DNA of 64,000 bases from Sphingobium fuliginis (lineage in GTDB: Bacteria; Pseudomonadota; Alphaproteobacteria; Sphingomonadales; Sphingomonadaceae). Positions 15,421 through 24,361 of this stretch are shown here, piece after piece (within the stretch, counting starts at the first letter, position 1; each line of letters begins with the position of its first letter). The stretch covers positions 310,001-374,000 of the forward strand of contig NZ_SEON01000002.1 of assembly GCF_004152845.1 (NCBI RefSeq), read 5' to 3'. The position numbers and the translations under genes are program-made. The notes beneath the pieces were generated by a model. The model was not told where the DNA came from. It was given only the letters and a program-made list of their open reading frames with translations, and did no database searches.

Positions 15421-16671
15421 TCACGATTGTGCCTTTGCGCCGGCGTGGCCGCATGGCTGCCGGGCGCGCGGCGGGGATGGCGGCCAACCCGTTGTCGTTG
15501 ATCGGTTTTGGTGAACGGGACCGAAGCTCGCGGCGGCGACTCGGCCTTTCCCCGGACGTCCCGTCACCCCGAGCCGCTCCACAATATCCGTCCAGCCCGC
15601 CATCGCCCTCTCCAGGCTGAACGCTTCGATCCTGTTGCCCGGCAGGATGGCGCTGGCGGGTTCGATCTGGCCCAGCAGCGCATCCGCCATGGCCGTCGCA
15701 TCCGCCGGGTCGACCAGCCGCCCGAACCGCCCGCCATCCAGCAGATCGGCCGCATTGCCCGCCGTGCGGGAGGCGACCACGGGAACGCCCACGGCCATCG
15801 CCTCCAGCAGCACATTGGGCGATCCTTCCCACCAGCTCGGCAGGACGAAGGCGTCGGCATGCGCCAGCCAGGGAAAGACGTTCGCCACCACGCCGGGCAG
15901 CGCCAGATCGTCCGCCATGCCCAGCCTGCGCGCCTGCTCCATCAGCCGGTCGCGCATCCGGTCCCGGCTCTCGCCCAGGATGATGAGCCGCGCCCGCCGG
16001 CTTTGCCGCAAGGTGGCGAAGGCGCGCAGCAGCGTCTCGAAATTCTTCTGCTTCGCCAGCCGGCCGATGGCGAGGATGACCGGCGCATCCTCGGTCATCC
16101 AGCCATGGGGCGCCGGACCTTCCGCCCTTGCGCGCGCCGCGGCGGCGTCGATGCCGTTGGGAATGACCGCGACCCGCCCCTCGCGCGCCGCCGCCGCGAA
16201 GGCCGGCGCGGCGGCCAGCGTCGGCGACACCAGCACGACCCGGTCGGCGTCGGCGGCGATCAGGCGGGTCATGATCCGCCGCTCCCACCCCGCCGATCCG
16301 CCATGCGGGGCGCCCGGAACGGCACGCACCATGTCGTTGCTGATGCGATAGACGCGGCGCAGGCCGCCAAGCCCCCTGCTGGCCGCCCAGGCGACGAAAT
16401 GACCGTGATTGCCGGCGGAGATCAGCAGGCCCGGCGCGCGCCGCCGCAAATGGCGGTGCAGCGCGTGGATCGCGATCAGCTTTTCGATCAGGCGGGAGGC
16501 ATGGCTTTGCTGGAGCAGCGCATGGTGGCGCACGCCCGGAACGCCCTCCCCACCGGGCGCGGCCGTCACCAGTTCCACCTGATGGCCGCGCTCCGCCAGG
16601 GCGGCCGCCAACAGCCGCGCATTGCGCACCACGCCGGTCGCCGCCAGGGCGTGGACGTAGAGGACGATCAC
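15421..16671 (-). CDS. GT4 family glycosyltransferase
   Basis: A 416-residue GT-B glycosyltransferase. The N-terminal Rossmann domain has LLAAALAERGHQVELVTA near residue 20. The C-terminal domain has IPNGID (about 175), ILAIGRLAKQKNFETLLRAF (about 205) and the donor-binding E-x7-E motif in SWWEGSPNVLLEAMAVGVP (about 295). It would transfer a nucleotide-activated sugar to an unknown acceptor. Start is GTG at 16671 (VIVLYVHAL), overlapping the upstream stop as GTGA. The last 35 residues are Pro/Arg/Ser-rich and look non-conserved. It is the last gene of a four-gene overlapping operon. Confidence 0.85.
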   Translation of the reverse strand: MIVLYVHALAATGVVRNARLLAAALAERGHQVELVTAAPGGEGVPGVRHHALLQQSHASRLIEKLIAIHALHRHLRRRAPGLLISAGNHGHFVAWAASRGLGGLRRVYRISNDMVRAVPGAPHGGSAGWERRIMTRLIAADADRVVLVSPTLAAAPAFAAAAREGRVAVIPNGIDAAAARARAEGPAPHGWMTEDAPVILAIGRLAKQKNFETLLRAFATLRQSRRARLIILGESRDRMRDRLMEQARRLGMADDLALPGVVANVFPWLAHADAFVLPSWWEGSPNVLLEAMAVGVPVVASRTAGNAADLLDGGRFGRLVDPADATAMADALLGQIEPASAILPGNRIEAFSLERAMAGWTDIVERLGVTGRPGKGRVAAASFGPVHQNRSTTTGWPPSPPRARQPCGHAGAKAQS

Positions 16672-17693
16672 CGCCGCGCCTCCGTTTCGATGGCGCGGGC
16701 CGTGCGCCAGCGTTGATCGGGCAAACGGTCGAGATGATGGCGGTATAATGCGCCCATGCGTCCGGTCCCGACGCCTCGCCCGCTGACAAGTTGCACAATG
16801 TCCGTGCCGGGGTTCCAGTTCCCCTCGATCAGCGCCGGTCCCTGCGCGGTCAGGCCGATGTCCCAGCCGATGACCGCGAAGCCCTCGCGAAAGCGCCGGT
16901 GCGCGGCCAGCGCCAGGGCCTCCGCCGCATCCCGGTCGGGAAGCATCATGCCTTCCAGCATCGCACCGGTGGCGGGGTGCCGGCCCGGACGAACCCGTCC
17001 CATGCCTCCGCGCCACGCAGCGCCGCAGCGCCCCGCATCGTCCACCGCCAGCACCAGATTGCCCGCATTGAAATTGTCGACCGGCCGCCCCTCCCCCGCC
17101 GACAGGCGCAAGGCCAGCGCGCCGGGCGACACCGGCTCCAGCGCCGGATGGGTGGCCAGCCGCTGCTGGATGACGCCGCCCCGCGCCCATTGCCGATGCA
17201 GCCGGGCGAGCAGCGCCGTTTCGGACAGGCGGCGATGGCCGCCGCGCCAGCGGTCCCCGTCCCGGACGAAACGCTCCACGCCCCGCCCCCTGGACGTGTA
17301 GCTGGGCTTGGCGATGATGTCATGATGGCGGCCCAGCCATTGCGCCAGCGCCTCCCGCTCCGGATCGTGGCTGTCCGGCGCGGGCAGGCCCGCCTCCCGC
17401 ACCAGCCGGGCGAACAGGCGCTTGTTCTTGAGCGGGTTGGCGGCAAGCGGAAAGGCGCCCGGATTGAGCAGCCGGTGCAGCCCCTTGCGGTCGCGCATCG
17501 ACAGGCCCTGGGCGCGCGTTGCTTCGCTCAGCATCGCCCGCTCGGCGCGGCTCCAGCCGCCCTGCCCCGCCTCCGCCAACAACCGCGCAAGGACCCATCG
17601 GCTCAGGCTCCAATGGCTGCGCAGCCCCCGGTGATAGGCGGCCATCAGCTCATTGTCGCCCGATCCGGCGGGCAGGGCGCGCAGGGTGAACAA
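16668..17693 (-). CDS. Sugar-transfer-associated ATP-grasp protein
   Basis: A 341-residue ATP-grasp enzyme of the type found beside glycosyltransferases. The N-terminal 110 residues are helical. The grasp fold follows with LKNKRLFARLVREAGLPAP, then IIAKPSYTSRGRGV (ATP-binding lysine), PVDNFNAGNLV, and the metal-binding end VIGWDIGLTAQGPALIEGNW with Glu-Gly-Asn. It should form an amide or ester bond through an acyl phosphate, substrate unknown. TTG at 17693 lies 8 bases after a GGAG site that overlaps the upstream stop; the alternative ATG is at 17645. The stop overlaps the glycosyltransferase start. Confidence 0.8.
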   Translation of the reverse strand: MFTLRALPAGSGDNELMAAYHRGLRSHWSLSRWVLARLLAEAGQGGWSRAERAMLSEATRAQGLSMRDRKGLHRLLNPGAFPLAANPLKNKRLFARLVREAGLPAPDSHDPEREALAQWLGRHHDIIAKPSYTSRGRGVERFVRDGDRWRGGHRRLSETALLARLHRQWARGGVIQQRLATHPALEPVSPGALALRLSAGEGRPVDNFNAGNLVLAVDDAGRCGAAWRGGMGRVRPGRHPATGAMLEGMMLPDRDAAEALALAAHRRFREGFAVIGWDIGLTAQGPALIEGNWNPGTDIVQLVSGRGVGTGRMGALYRHHLDRLPDQRWRTARAIETEARR

Positions 17694-17698
17694 GGCGG

Positions 17699-18499
17699 CT
17701 ACTCCGCCGCCTGCGCCACCGCCATGCGGGCGTTCAGCAGTTCCGCCGCGACGGCGCGGGTGCGGCTGTTGTCGACGTCGATGGCGACCGCGCCGTCGCT
17801 CAGGATCACCGGCGCGATGGTCATGCCGAACCGCCGGGAAAAGCGGGCGAAGGTCTCCGCCAGCGTGCCGATGCCAAGGCGGAGACGGACGAGGTTCAGG
17901 AAACCGAAGGCGTTGACGATGCGCATCGGATGCTTGACGAACTGACCCCCCGACCGGAATGTCTCCGCAGCCGTCAGGGCTGCGCGGTCCTTCAGCCAAT
18001 AGCTGTTGCAGTTGGAATAGCTGCCCTCGGCAAAGCGGTAGAATTTGCGCTGCCCCTCCGGATGGGCGGCCAGCGCGGACTCGCGCCGGGCGAAGGCGAC
18101 CGCCGCGTCGGTTCCCGGCGTCCCGCATTGGCCCAGCATGTCGGCCACCGCTTCGGGCGTCAGCAGCACATTGTCGGCGGTGGTGATGAACAGCGGGAAC
18201 TGCGCGCCCTGCGCGGCGGCAAGGATGCTGTCGACCAGATTGGGCCGCGCGGCCACCGGCATCATCCGGCCGCTGTCGAGCAGGCGGCGCAGCAGCGGTA
18301 CGCCCGCCAGCACTTCGGGATCTTCGATGGCGACGCGGATCTCCCCGATCCCGTCGCTTGCCGCCAGTGCCGCGGCCACATGGGTCAGCATCGGGCTGCC
18401 GGCGACGGGCGCCAGGCATTTGTGCGACACGCCCGCTTCCAGCGCCAGCGGATCGGTCAGGCCGTCGCGCCTGCCCGCCAGGATCAATGCCGTCGTCAT
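17699..18499 (-). CDS. MobA-like nucleotidyltransferase
   Basis: A 266-residue GT-A-type NTP transferase. It starts TALILAGRRDGLTDPLA, a modified version of the LAGG-x-G-x-R nucleotide loop, followed by HKCLAPVAGSPML with the conserved lysine. A metal-binding TTADN sits near residue 106. Residues 145-235 contain CNSYWLKD and an IDVDN stretch near the end. It would activate a phosphorylated sugar or alcohol as an NDP derivative; the altered loop makes the substrate hard to guess. The ATG overlaps the upstream ATP-grasp stop (ATGA), and the stop lies inside the leader of the next gene. Confidence 0.8.
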   Translation of the reverse strand: MTTALILAGRRDGLTDPLALEAGVSHKCLAPVAGSPMLTHVAAALAASDGIGEIRVAIEDPEVLAGVPLLRRLLDSGRMMPVAARPNLVDSILAAAQGAQFPLFITTADNVLLTPEAVADMLGQCGTPGTDAAVAFARRESALAAHPEGQRKFYRFAEGSYSNCNSYWLKDRAALTAAETFRSGGQFVKHPMRIVNAFGFLNLVRLRLGIGTLAETFARFSRRFGMTIAPVILSDGAVAIDVDNSRTRAVAAELLNARMAVAQAAE

Positions 18500-19542
18500 G
18501 CCGCCGCCCGGTCCGGCACGTCGGCCGACAGCCCCTGCCGCAACAGCCCCTGCCGCAACAGGCTGTGCGCGACGATGGTCTCGACCAGCGCGGGATGATC
18601 CACGCCCAGCGAACGGGCGGAACGCGAAATGGTCTTCTTCGACCAGAGATTGCAGGACAGGTTCAGTTCCATGAACAGCAGCGCATCGGTCGCCGGATCG
18701 TAGCGGAACTCGAACCGGCCATAGTCGAACGGCCAGAATTCGGGCAGCAGGCGGCGGGTCAAATCCTCCAGCCGCTCGCGCAGGTCGCGATCCTCGACCA
18801 GCACCAGCGGATCGTCGCCCGCATCCACCAGGCCGCGCTTTTCCTCATAGCTGCGCTCGCGATGCGGGTCGGCGGGGACGTACATCATCGGCGGCAGCAC
18901 CCAGGGGGCGTTGCCGCTGCCGCCCACCACCGGCACCGCCACGTCCAGCAGCGGAGCCCAGGCCTCCACCAGCACGTCATGGCCCAGGTCGAACAGACGA
19001 TCGGCATGGACCAGCGCCTCGGCCCAGCCGTCGACCATGGCCAGCCCCCAGGAGGCGGAGGATGCGTTCGGCTTCACCACCAGCCGCTCGGCCGCGAAAG
19101 CGGGGCCGCCGGGCAGGCCGCCGCGCCGGAAGAGCTGCGCCTTCATGGTCGGCACGCCGCGGGCGCGCGCGATCAGCTTGCTCAGATATTTGTCGTCCGA
19201 CACGCCGCGCACGATCGGGCTGGCGCCCAGAAAGGGGACGTCGCGCCACGACAGCAGCAGGGGCGCCAGCATCTCGCTGTTCTGGAAGCCGCCGCGATTG
19301 AGCAGGGTGACGACGAAATCGGCATCGGGCCGTTCGAACAGGGCATCATAGCGGCTGGCGGCGGCGACATGGAGGCCGATGCCCTCCAGCGTGGAGCGCA
19401 TCTCATGATGGTAGATGGCGTGATTGCCGTCCACTGCGTCCGGCCGCCCGCCCGCGCAGGCATGTTTGGCAAGGAAAAGGACGCGCAGCCGCGCCTTGTC
19501 GGCGGCCGGAATGCGCATGCAGCGGTCGGGGCTGGTCGTCAT
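18496..19542 (-). CDS. ATP-grasp ligase, D-Ala-D-Ala ligase-like
   Basis: A 348-residue ATP-grasp protein. The N-terminal domain has LRVLFLAKHACAGG and an ITYHHEMR-like segment (AIYHHEMRSTLEGIG). The ATP-binding lysine lies in LVVKPNASSASWG (about 160), and the metal site in LLFMELNLSCNLWSKKTIS near 315. The enzyme should catalyse ATP-dependent amide bond formation. It resembles D-Ala-D-Ala ligase in fold, but its partners do not suggest murein synthesis. It is the first gene of the overlapping operon. A 15-bp direct duplication (18532-18561) near its 3' end makes the residues LLRQG occur twice in tandem. Confidence 0.8.
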   Translation of the reverse strand: MTTSPDRCMRIPAADKARLRVLFLAKHACAGGRPDAVDGNHAIYHHEMRSTLEGIGLHVAAASRYDALFERPDADFVVTLLNRGGFQNSEMLAPLLLSWRDVPFLGASPIVRGVSDDKYLSKLIARARGVPTMKAQLFRRGGLPGGPAFAAERLVVKPNASSASWGLAMVDGWAEALVHADRLFDLGHDVLVEAWAPLLDVAVPVVGGSGNAPWVLPPMMYVPADPHRERSYEEKRGLVDAGDDPLVLVEDRDLRERLEDLTRRLLPEFWPFDYGRFEFRYDPATDALLFMELNLSCNLWSKKTISRSARSLGVDHPALVETIVAHSLLRQGLLRQGLSADVPDRAAA

Positions 19543-19700
19543 GCCACGACTGCTAACGCGGCTGCATGACGGCGCCTTGACGCTGGAGTTACGGCAGAGC
19601 GTCGGTCAGGAGACGACGGGATGACGGGCGCATGACCGCTTTGTTTCACCCCGCCAAAGCGGCAGGTCGCGCATGGCTGCGCAATCGGGAAGGTGCGACG

Positions 19701-21323
19701 TCATGTCGCCGCGATGCCCAGCCCCACCGCTTCCGCCACCTTGATGCCGTCGATGGCCGCGGAAAGGATGCCGCCCGCATAGCCTGCCCCCTCGCCCGCC
19801 GGATAAAGCCCCGCGACATTCAGGCTCTGGAAATCCCTGCCCCGCGTGATGCGGATGGGGGAGGAGGTGCGCGTCTCCACCCCCGTCATCACAGCGTCCG
19901 GATGGTCGTAGCGCGCGATCTGCCGGCCGAAGACCGGGATAGCCTCGCGGAACGCCTCCAGCACGAATTCGGGAAGGCAGCGCGACAGGTCGGTCAGGGT
20001 GACGCCCGGCTTGTAGGAAGGGACGACCTCCCCCAACCCGGTCGAGGCGCGGCCGGCAAGGAAATCGCCCACCTTCTGCCCCGGCGCATGATAGCTTTCG
20101 CCGCCCGCGACGAAGGCCATGCTTTCCCAATGGCGCTGCAATTCGATCCCCGCCAGCGGCCCGCCGGGATAGTCCCGTTCCGGATCGATGCCGACGACCA
20201 GCCCTGAATTGGCGTTGAACTCGGCCCGCGAATATTGGCTCATGCCGTTGGTGACGACGCGCCCCTCCTCGGACGTCGCGGCCACCACCCGCCCGCCGGG
20301 GCACATGCAGAAGCTGTAGACCGTCCGCCCGTTGGCGCAATGATGGGCCAGGCTGTAGGCCGCCGCCCCCAGCACCGGATGCCCCGCGCAACTGCCATAG
20401 CGCGCCCGGTCGATCCAGCTTTGCGGATGCTCGATCCGCACGCCGATGGAAAAGGGCTTCGCCTCGATATGCACGCCCCGGCGGTGGAGCATCTCGAAGG
20501 TGGGCCGGGCGCTGTGGCCCACCGCCAGCACGACATGGTCCGCCTCGATGAAGCCGCCATCCGCCAGATGCAGCCCGCGCAGCTTTTGCGTGCCGTCCGC
20601 CTGCCGCTCCAGCTCCAGTTCGTCGACCCGGTGCTGCCATCGATATTCGCCGCCCAGCCCCTCGATCTGCCGCCGCATCGCTTCCACCATGGAAACCAGC
20701 CGGAAGGTGCCGATATGCGGATGCGCCTCGGTCAGGATGTCGTCGGGCGCACCGGCAGCGACGAATTCCTCCAGCACCTTGCGGCCCAGGAAGCGCGGGT
20801 CCTTGACGCGGCAATAAAGCTTGCCGTCGGAAAAGGTGCCGGCCCCGCCCTCTCCGAACTGCACATTGCTGTCGGGGTTGAGTTCGGCCCGCCGCCAGAG
20901 GCCCCAGGTATCCTTGGTCCGTTCCCGCACCACCTTGCCCCGGTCGAGGATGATCGGCCGGAATCCCATTTGCGCGAGGATGAGGCCGGCGAACAGCCCG
21001 CACGGACCCGCGCCGATCACGATGGGGCGCTTGCCCGACCAGCCCGGCGGCGCACTGGCCACGAATTTATAACCGGTGTCCGGGCGCGGGCGGACGTCAT
21101 GATCCTTCGCGAAGCGCGCCAGCACGCCCGCCTCGTCGGCCAGTTCGACATCGACGGTATAGACGAGCTGGATCGCATTCTTCCGCCGCGCATCATTGCC
21201 CCGGCGCACGACGACATGGGCCAGCAATTCCTGCGGTTCGAGGCCCAGCCGCTCGCAAATGGCGGCGGGCATAGCCCCGGCGGGATGGTCGAGGGGCAGT
21301 TTCAGTCCGGAAAGGCGCAACAT
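19701..21323 (-). CDS. FAD-dependent oxidoreductase of the COG2509 type
   Basis: A 540-residue flavoprotein. The first 90 residues form a small domain typical of this family (LRLSGLKLPLDHPAGAM). The FAD-binding Rossmann motif follows: PIVIGAGPCGLFAGLILAQMG (about 100-120). Other conserved parts are NVQFGEGGAGTFSDGKLY, FCMCPGGRVV and a C-terminal GLYPAGEGAGYAGGI that closes around FAD. The family is annotated as FAD-dependent dehydrogenase; the physiological substrate is unknown. It is monocistronic, and its ATG lies 40 bases from the end of the TonB receptor gene. Confidence 0.85.
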   Translation of the reverse strand: MLRLSGLKLPLDHPAGAMPAAICERLGLEPQELLAHVVVRRGNDARRKNAIQLVYTVDVELADEAGVLARFAKDHDVRPRPDTGYKFVASAPPGWSGKRPIVIGAGPCGLFAGLILAQMGFRPIILDRGKVVRERTKDTWGLWRRAELNPDSNVQFGEGGAGTFSDGKLYCRVKDPRFLGRKVLEEFVAAGAPDDILTEAHPHIGTFRLVSMVEAMRRQIEGLGGEYRWQHRVDELELERQADGTQKLRGLHLADGGFIEADHVVLAVGHSARPTFEMLHRRGVHIEAKPFSIGVRIEHPQSWIDRARYGSCAGHPVLGAAAYSLAHHCANGRTVYSFCMCPGGRVVAATSEEGRVVTNGMSQYSRAEFNANSGLVVGIDPERDYPGGPLAGIELQRHWESMAFVAGGESYHAPGQKVGDFLAGRASTGLGEVVPSYKPGVTLTDLSRCLPEFVLEAFREAIPVFGRQIARYDHPDAVMTGVETRTSSPIRITRGRDFQSLNVAGLYPAGEGAGYAGGILSAAIDGIKVAEAVGLGIAAT

Positions 21324-21365
21324 CCGCCTGCCCCTAAACCTATTACCGAGTCGGCTCCAGTGCTG

Positions 21366-23387
21366 TTAGAAGCGGGCCCTTAGCCCGCCATAAAGAGCCC
21401 GCCTTTCGATCGGATAGAAGATCGCCCGGCTCGCAGGCGTCAGCTTCGAATAGTCGACCACGGCGCTGATGTCCCCGACCGCCCGCTCGCCGGTCAGGTT
21501 GCGCGCATCGAGGAACAGGGTCAGCCCCTTCCGCACTTCCGCCTGCGCTCCCAGGTTCAGCGTCGCGTAATCGCCCACCCGCTTCGTGTTGGCATAGTCC
21601 ACCCAGGCACCCTGCGGCAGCCACTCGACGGCGGGCGAAATGCTCAGCCGCTCCGTCCCCAGCTTCAGTTCCGCCCGGTAGAAATGGCGCGGCGCCACCG
21701 GCAGGCGGTTGTTCCCGAACTGCGCATCGCCCCGGAAGCGGAAATCGCTATATTGATAGACTTGCCGCAGCGTCGCCCAAGGCGTCAGCGTCAGGTCCAG
21801 TCCTGCCTCGACGCCCTGATGGCGCGTGCGGCCCGCATTGAAGGTCGCCGCCGGAATGGCGCTGTCGCCCGCGCCATATTGCAGCATCTCGCCGCGAAGA
21901 TCGGCCCGGTAGATGCCGATGTCCCAACGGGCTATGCCCAGCGTCCCGCGAGTGCCGACCTCCGCTGTCCATGCCTTTTGCGGCTGGAGCGGGACGAAGC
22001 CGACGGCCAGCGTATCGAACTGCGTCTGGCCAAGCTCGATAAAGCCGGGCAGTTCCACCGACCGGCTATAGTTCGCATAGAATTGCACCGCCTGCGCCGG
22101 CTCGACCAACAGCCCGAATTTCGGCGCGAAGGCGTCAAAGGACGCATCCCCGCTCCGCGCCGGAGCGAAGCGGTTGTCCAGCCGCCGCTCGCCATGGGTG
22201 TAGATGCCGCCCGCGATCAGCCAGAGCCCCGCAAGCGGCGCGATCCGCGCCTCGCCATAGCTGTTGATCGTCTGCGCCCGCGCCTTCTGATAGGATGTCG
22301 GCGCCCCCGCCCTGCCGTTCGCATTGACGAACTGCCGGAACCGGCCCTGCCCGAAACGCGCCTGCGTGCCCAGCGTCAGCCCGACCGGAATCCCGCCAAG
22401 GTCACCAGCCAGGTCGAGGCTGGCAAAGACCCCGCGATCCTCCGATTTCTGGTCCACGACCTGATAGATCGGATGATCCAGCGCCTTGGCGTTATAATAG
22501 ACGCCGAACGCCAGCTCCCCGCCATCCAGCGCCACCGTGGTGCGGTTCTGCAAGCGGATCGAATCGATGTTGCGCGCCTGATCGCCAGTAAAATTGCCCT
22601 TCGCCGGATGATCCAGCGCGTCGCTTTCATTAAGCGCGCCGGACAACTTCTGCCGGATCGTCTGCACGCTGGCACAGAAGCGCGTTTCGACCCGCTCACT
22701 GAGTTTCAGCCCGACATTGCCGTTGAAGCGCAGCGCCCTGCGCCGTCCATGGTCGCGGTCGCCGTCGGACCGGTCGGCGGTCACCGCGGCCCAGGCGTCG
22801 CCCCGCGCGTCGGCATGGCCATAGGCCGCCTTCGCCCGCAACGTGTCGAACGACCCGCCGTCGACCCGCATCTCCACGCCCGGCGCCGTGCGCCCGGTCG
22901 GCGTCACCGCATTGATCGCCCCGCCCAGCGTCGACCCGCCCAGCCGCAGCGCGTTGCCGCCGCGATAGACCTCCAGATGCTGGAAGACCTGCGGGTCCAG
23001 TTCCTGGAAGTCGCCATTGTCGTCGGCCATGTTGATCGGAATGCCATCCTGCAACAGCGTCAGCCCGCGCATATGATAGCCGCGCGACAGGCCCGACCCG
23101 CGAATGGAGATGCGCACCTCTTGTCCGAAGCGCGGCTGGGTGTAGACGCCGGGCGAGAAGCTCAGCGCATCGCGCAGGGAGATGGCGAGCCTGTCCTCGA
23201 AATCCCCGGCCGACACCACGTCGACGCCGCCGGGGGTGCGGACGACTTTCGCCGCGGCTTCCTCCACCACGGGGCTGGCGGTGACGATGATCCGGCTCTG
23301 CTCGGCCTCCTCGGCCAAAGCGGGAGCGGACAGGGAACAGGCAAGCGCGCACAGCGAGACGCCGCGCGAAACGGAAAAGACTGGCAT
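21366..23387 (-). CDS. TonB-dependent outer-membrane receptor
   Basis: A 673-residue receptor with a signal peptide (MPVFSVSRGVSLCALACSLSAPALA). A plug domain covers about residues 45-170, with RIIVTASPV as the likely TonB box region, RISIRGSGLSRGYHMRG and DGIPINMADDNGDF. A 22-strand-type barrel follows, ending ALYGGLRARF with the terminal Phe needed for barrel assembly. It resembles the FecA/OprC branch that transports ferric-siderophore or copper. The neighbouring DUF2946 gene upstream on the same strand, 44 bases away, favours a metal substrate. The exact ligand cannot be told from sequence. Confidence 0.9.
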   Translation of the reverse strand: MPVFSVSRGVSLCALACSLSAPALAEEAEQSRIIVTASPVVEEAAAKVVRTPGGVDVVSAGDFEDRLAISLRDALSFSPGVYTQPRFGQEVRISIRGSGLSRGYHMRGLTLLQDGIPINMADDNGDFQELDPQVFQHLEVYRGGNALRLGGSTLGGAINAVTPTGRTAPGVEMRVDGGSFDTLRAKAAYGHADARGDAWAAVTADRSDGDRDHGRRRALRFNGNVGLKLSERVETRFCASVQTIRQKLSGALNESDALDHPAKGNFTGDQARNIDSIRLQNRTTVALDGGELAFGVYYNAKALDHPIYQVVDQKSEDRGVFASLDLAGDLGGIPVGLTLGTQARFGQGRFRQFVNANGRAGAPTSYQKARAQTINSYGEARIAPLAGLWLIAGGIYTHGERRLDNRFAPARSGDASFDAFAPKFGLLVEPAQAVQFYANYSRSVELPGFIELGQTQFDTLAVGFVPLQPQKAWTAEVGTRGTLGIARWDIGIYRADLRGEMLQYGAGDSAIPAATFNAGRTRHQGVEAGLDLTLTPWATLRQVYQYSDFRFRGDAQFGNNRLPVAPRHFYRAELKLGTERLSISPAVEWLPQGAWVDYANTKRVGDYATLNLGAQAEVRKGLTLFLDARNLTGERAVGDISAVVDYSKLTPASRAIFYPIERRALYGGLRARF

Positions 23388-23431
23388 GAAATGATAACCT
23401 TACTGAAAAATCGCGGAAAAATGGCGGATTT

Positions 23432-23848
23432 TCAGAAGGCGGGCGGCCCCGAGGAGGGCGGCGGCGGCGCGGCCAGCCGCGCGATCAGCCCGGTCTTGAG
23501 CGCGAAGGCGATGGGCCCGAAACCAAGCTGCCAGGCGGGCAGGGGCAGATCGGCCAGAGCCAGCGGCGGAACCAGCGGCTGCACCGATGCGGCAAAGGGG
23601 CAATGCTGCTGCCCCGGCGCACCGTCGTCCGGACGATGCCGGCCCGACTCGCCATGCCGGTCGAAGGCGCCCCGGTCGACCACGACATTGACCGCGCCCT
23701 GCCCGGTGCAGAGCGTCACGACGACGCCCCGTTCGGTCCGCACCGGCATGAAGCCCGAAGGCGCGACAAGCTGGATCGCGAGGACGAGCAGGGCCAGCGC
23801 AGCCAGCAGGCCCCTTGCCGATTCCGATCGTCTGACTGCCCCCATCAT
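23432..23848 (-). CDS. DUF2946 membrane protein
   Basis: A 138-residue protein of the DUF2946 family. It has an N-terminal transmembrane helix (LLAALALLVLAIQLVAPSGFMPV), a periplasmic strand region VVVTLCTGQGAVNVVVD, a His-containing loop and HCPFA, then a second hydrophobic stretch. The paired Cys residues (TLC, HCPFA) and histidines are family features and may bind metal. DUF2946 genes often accompany TonB-dependent copper or other metal receptors, as here. Start 23848 chosen from two adjacent ATGs. Confidence 0.75.
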   Translation of the reverse strand: MMGAVRRSESARGLLAALALLVLAIQLVAPSGFMPVRTERGVVVTLCTGQGAVNVVVDRGAFDRHGESGRHRPDDGAPGQQHCPFAASVQPLVPPLALADLPLPAWQLGFGPIAFALKTGLIARLAAPPPPSSGPPAF

Positions 23849-23916
23849 GGCCCAGGCCCTAGCGGCGGCGGCCCGCCCTGTCACTAGGACAAAAGGGCCA
23901 GGGGCCGCACACTCAC

Positions 23917-23934
23917 CTTGACGTAAACGTAAAG
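23917..23934 (+). promoter_or_regulatory. MerR-type operator, CTTGACGT/ACGTAAAG
   Basis: CTTGACGTAAACGTAAAG is an almost perfect inverted repeat centred between the divergent DUF2946 and MerR genes. It matches the known LiuR-like pattern TTNACGTNNACGTNAA used by MerR regulators of branched-chain and fatty acid catabolism. It fits autoregulation of the MerR gene and control of the acyl-CoA dehydrogenase. Confidence 0.65.
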
Positions 23935-23953
23935 CACCGTTACATCAGCCGGC

Positions 23954-24361
23954 ATGGACAAACACACCAGTATCGCCGGTATCGAACTGCCCGATCACAG
24001 CGACCGGCAGTCTTATACCATCACCGACCTGTCGGAAGAATTCGGCGTCACCGCCCGCGCCCTGCGCTTCTACGAGGATGAAGGGCTGATCGCCCCGGAA
24101 CGGCAGGGCCTCGCCCGCATCTATTCGCGCCGCGACCGCGCCCGCCTGGCCTGGATATTGCGCGGCAAGCGGGTCGGCTTCAGCCTGTCCGACATACGCG
24201 AGATGATCGACCTCTATGACGCCGACGAGGAGCATGAGGAACAGCGCCGCGTCACCATAGAAAAGTGCAGGGCGCGCATCGACCTGCTCACGCGGCAGAA
24301 GGACGACATCGACGCCGCCATAGCGGAACTCTCGCAGTTCGTGACCGTCCTCGACAGATAA
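23954..24361 (+). CDS. MerR-family regulator (LiuR-like)
   Basis: A 135-residue MerR regulator. The winged HTH is at residues 22-75 ([26 protein letters not shown], then [24 protein letters not shown]), followed by a dimerising coiled coil (about 95-130). There is no C-terminal cysteine metal site, unlike metal sensors, which fits the acyl-CoA-responsive LiuR subtype. A matching inverted repeat lies just upstream. It is followed 34 bases later by an acyl-CoA dehydrogenase gene, its probable target. Confidence 0.85.
   Translation: MDKHTSIAGIELPDHSDRQSYTITDLSEEFGVTARALRFYEDEGLIAPERQGLARIYSRRDRARLAWILRGKRVGFSLSDIREMIDLYDADEEHEEQRRVTIEKCRARIDLLTRQKDDIDAAIAELSQFVTVLDR

Noticed and set aside
15508..16716. 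402-residue open frame on the plus strand
   Set aside because: Antisense of the glycosyltransferase; composition is dominated by Arg, Gln and His.
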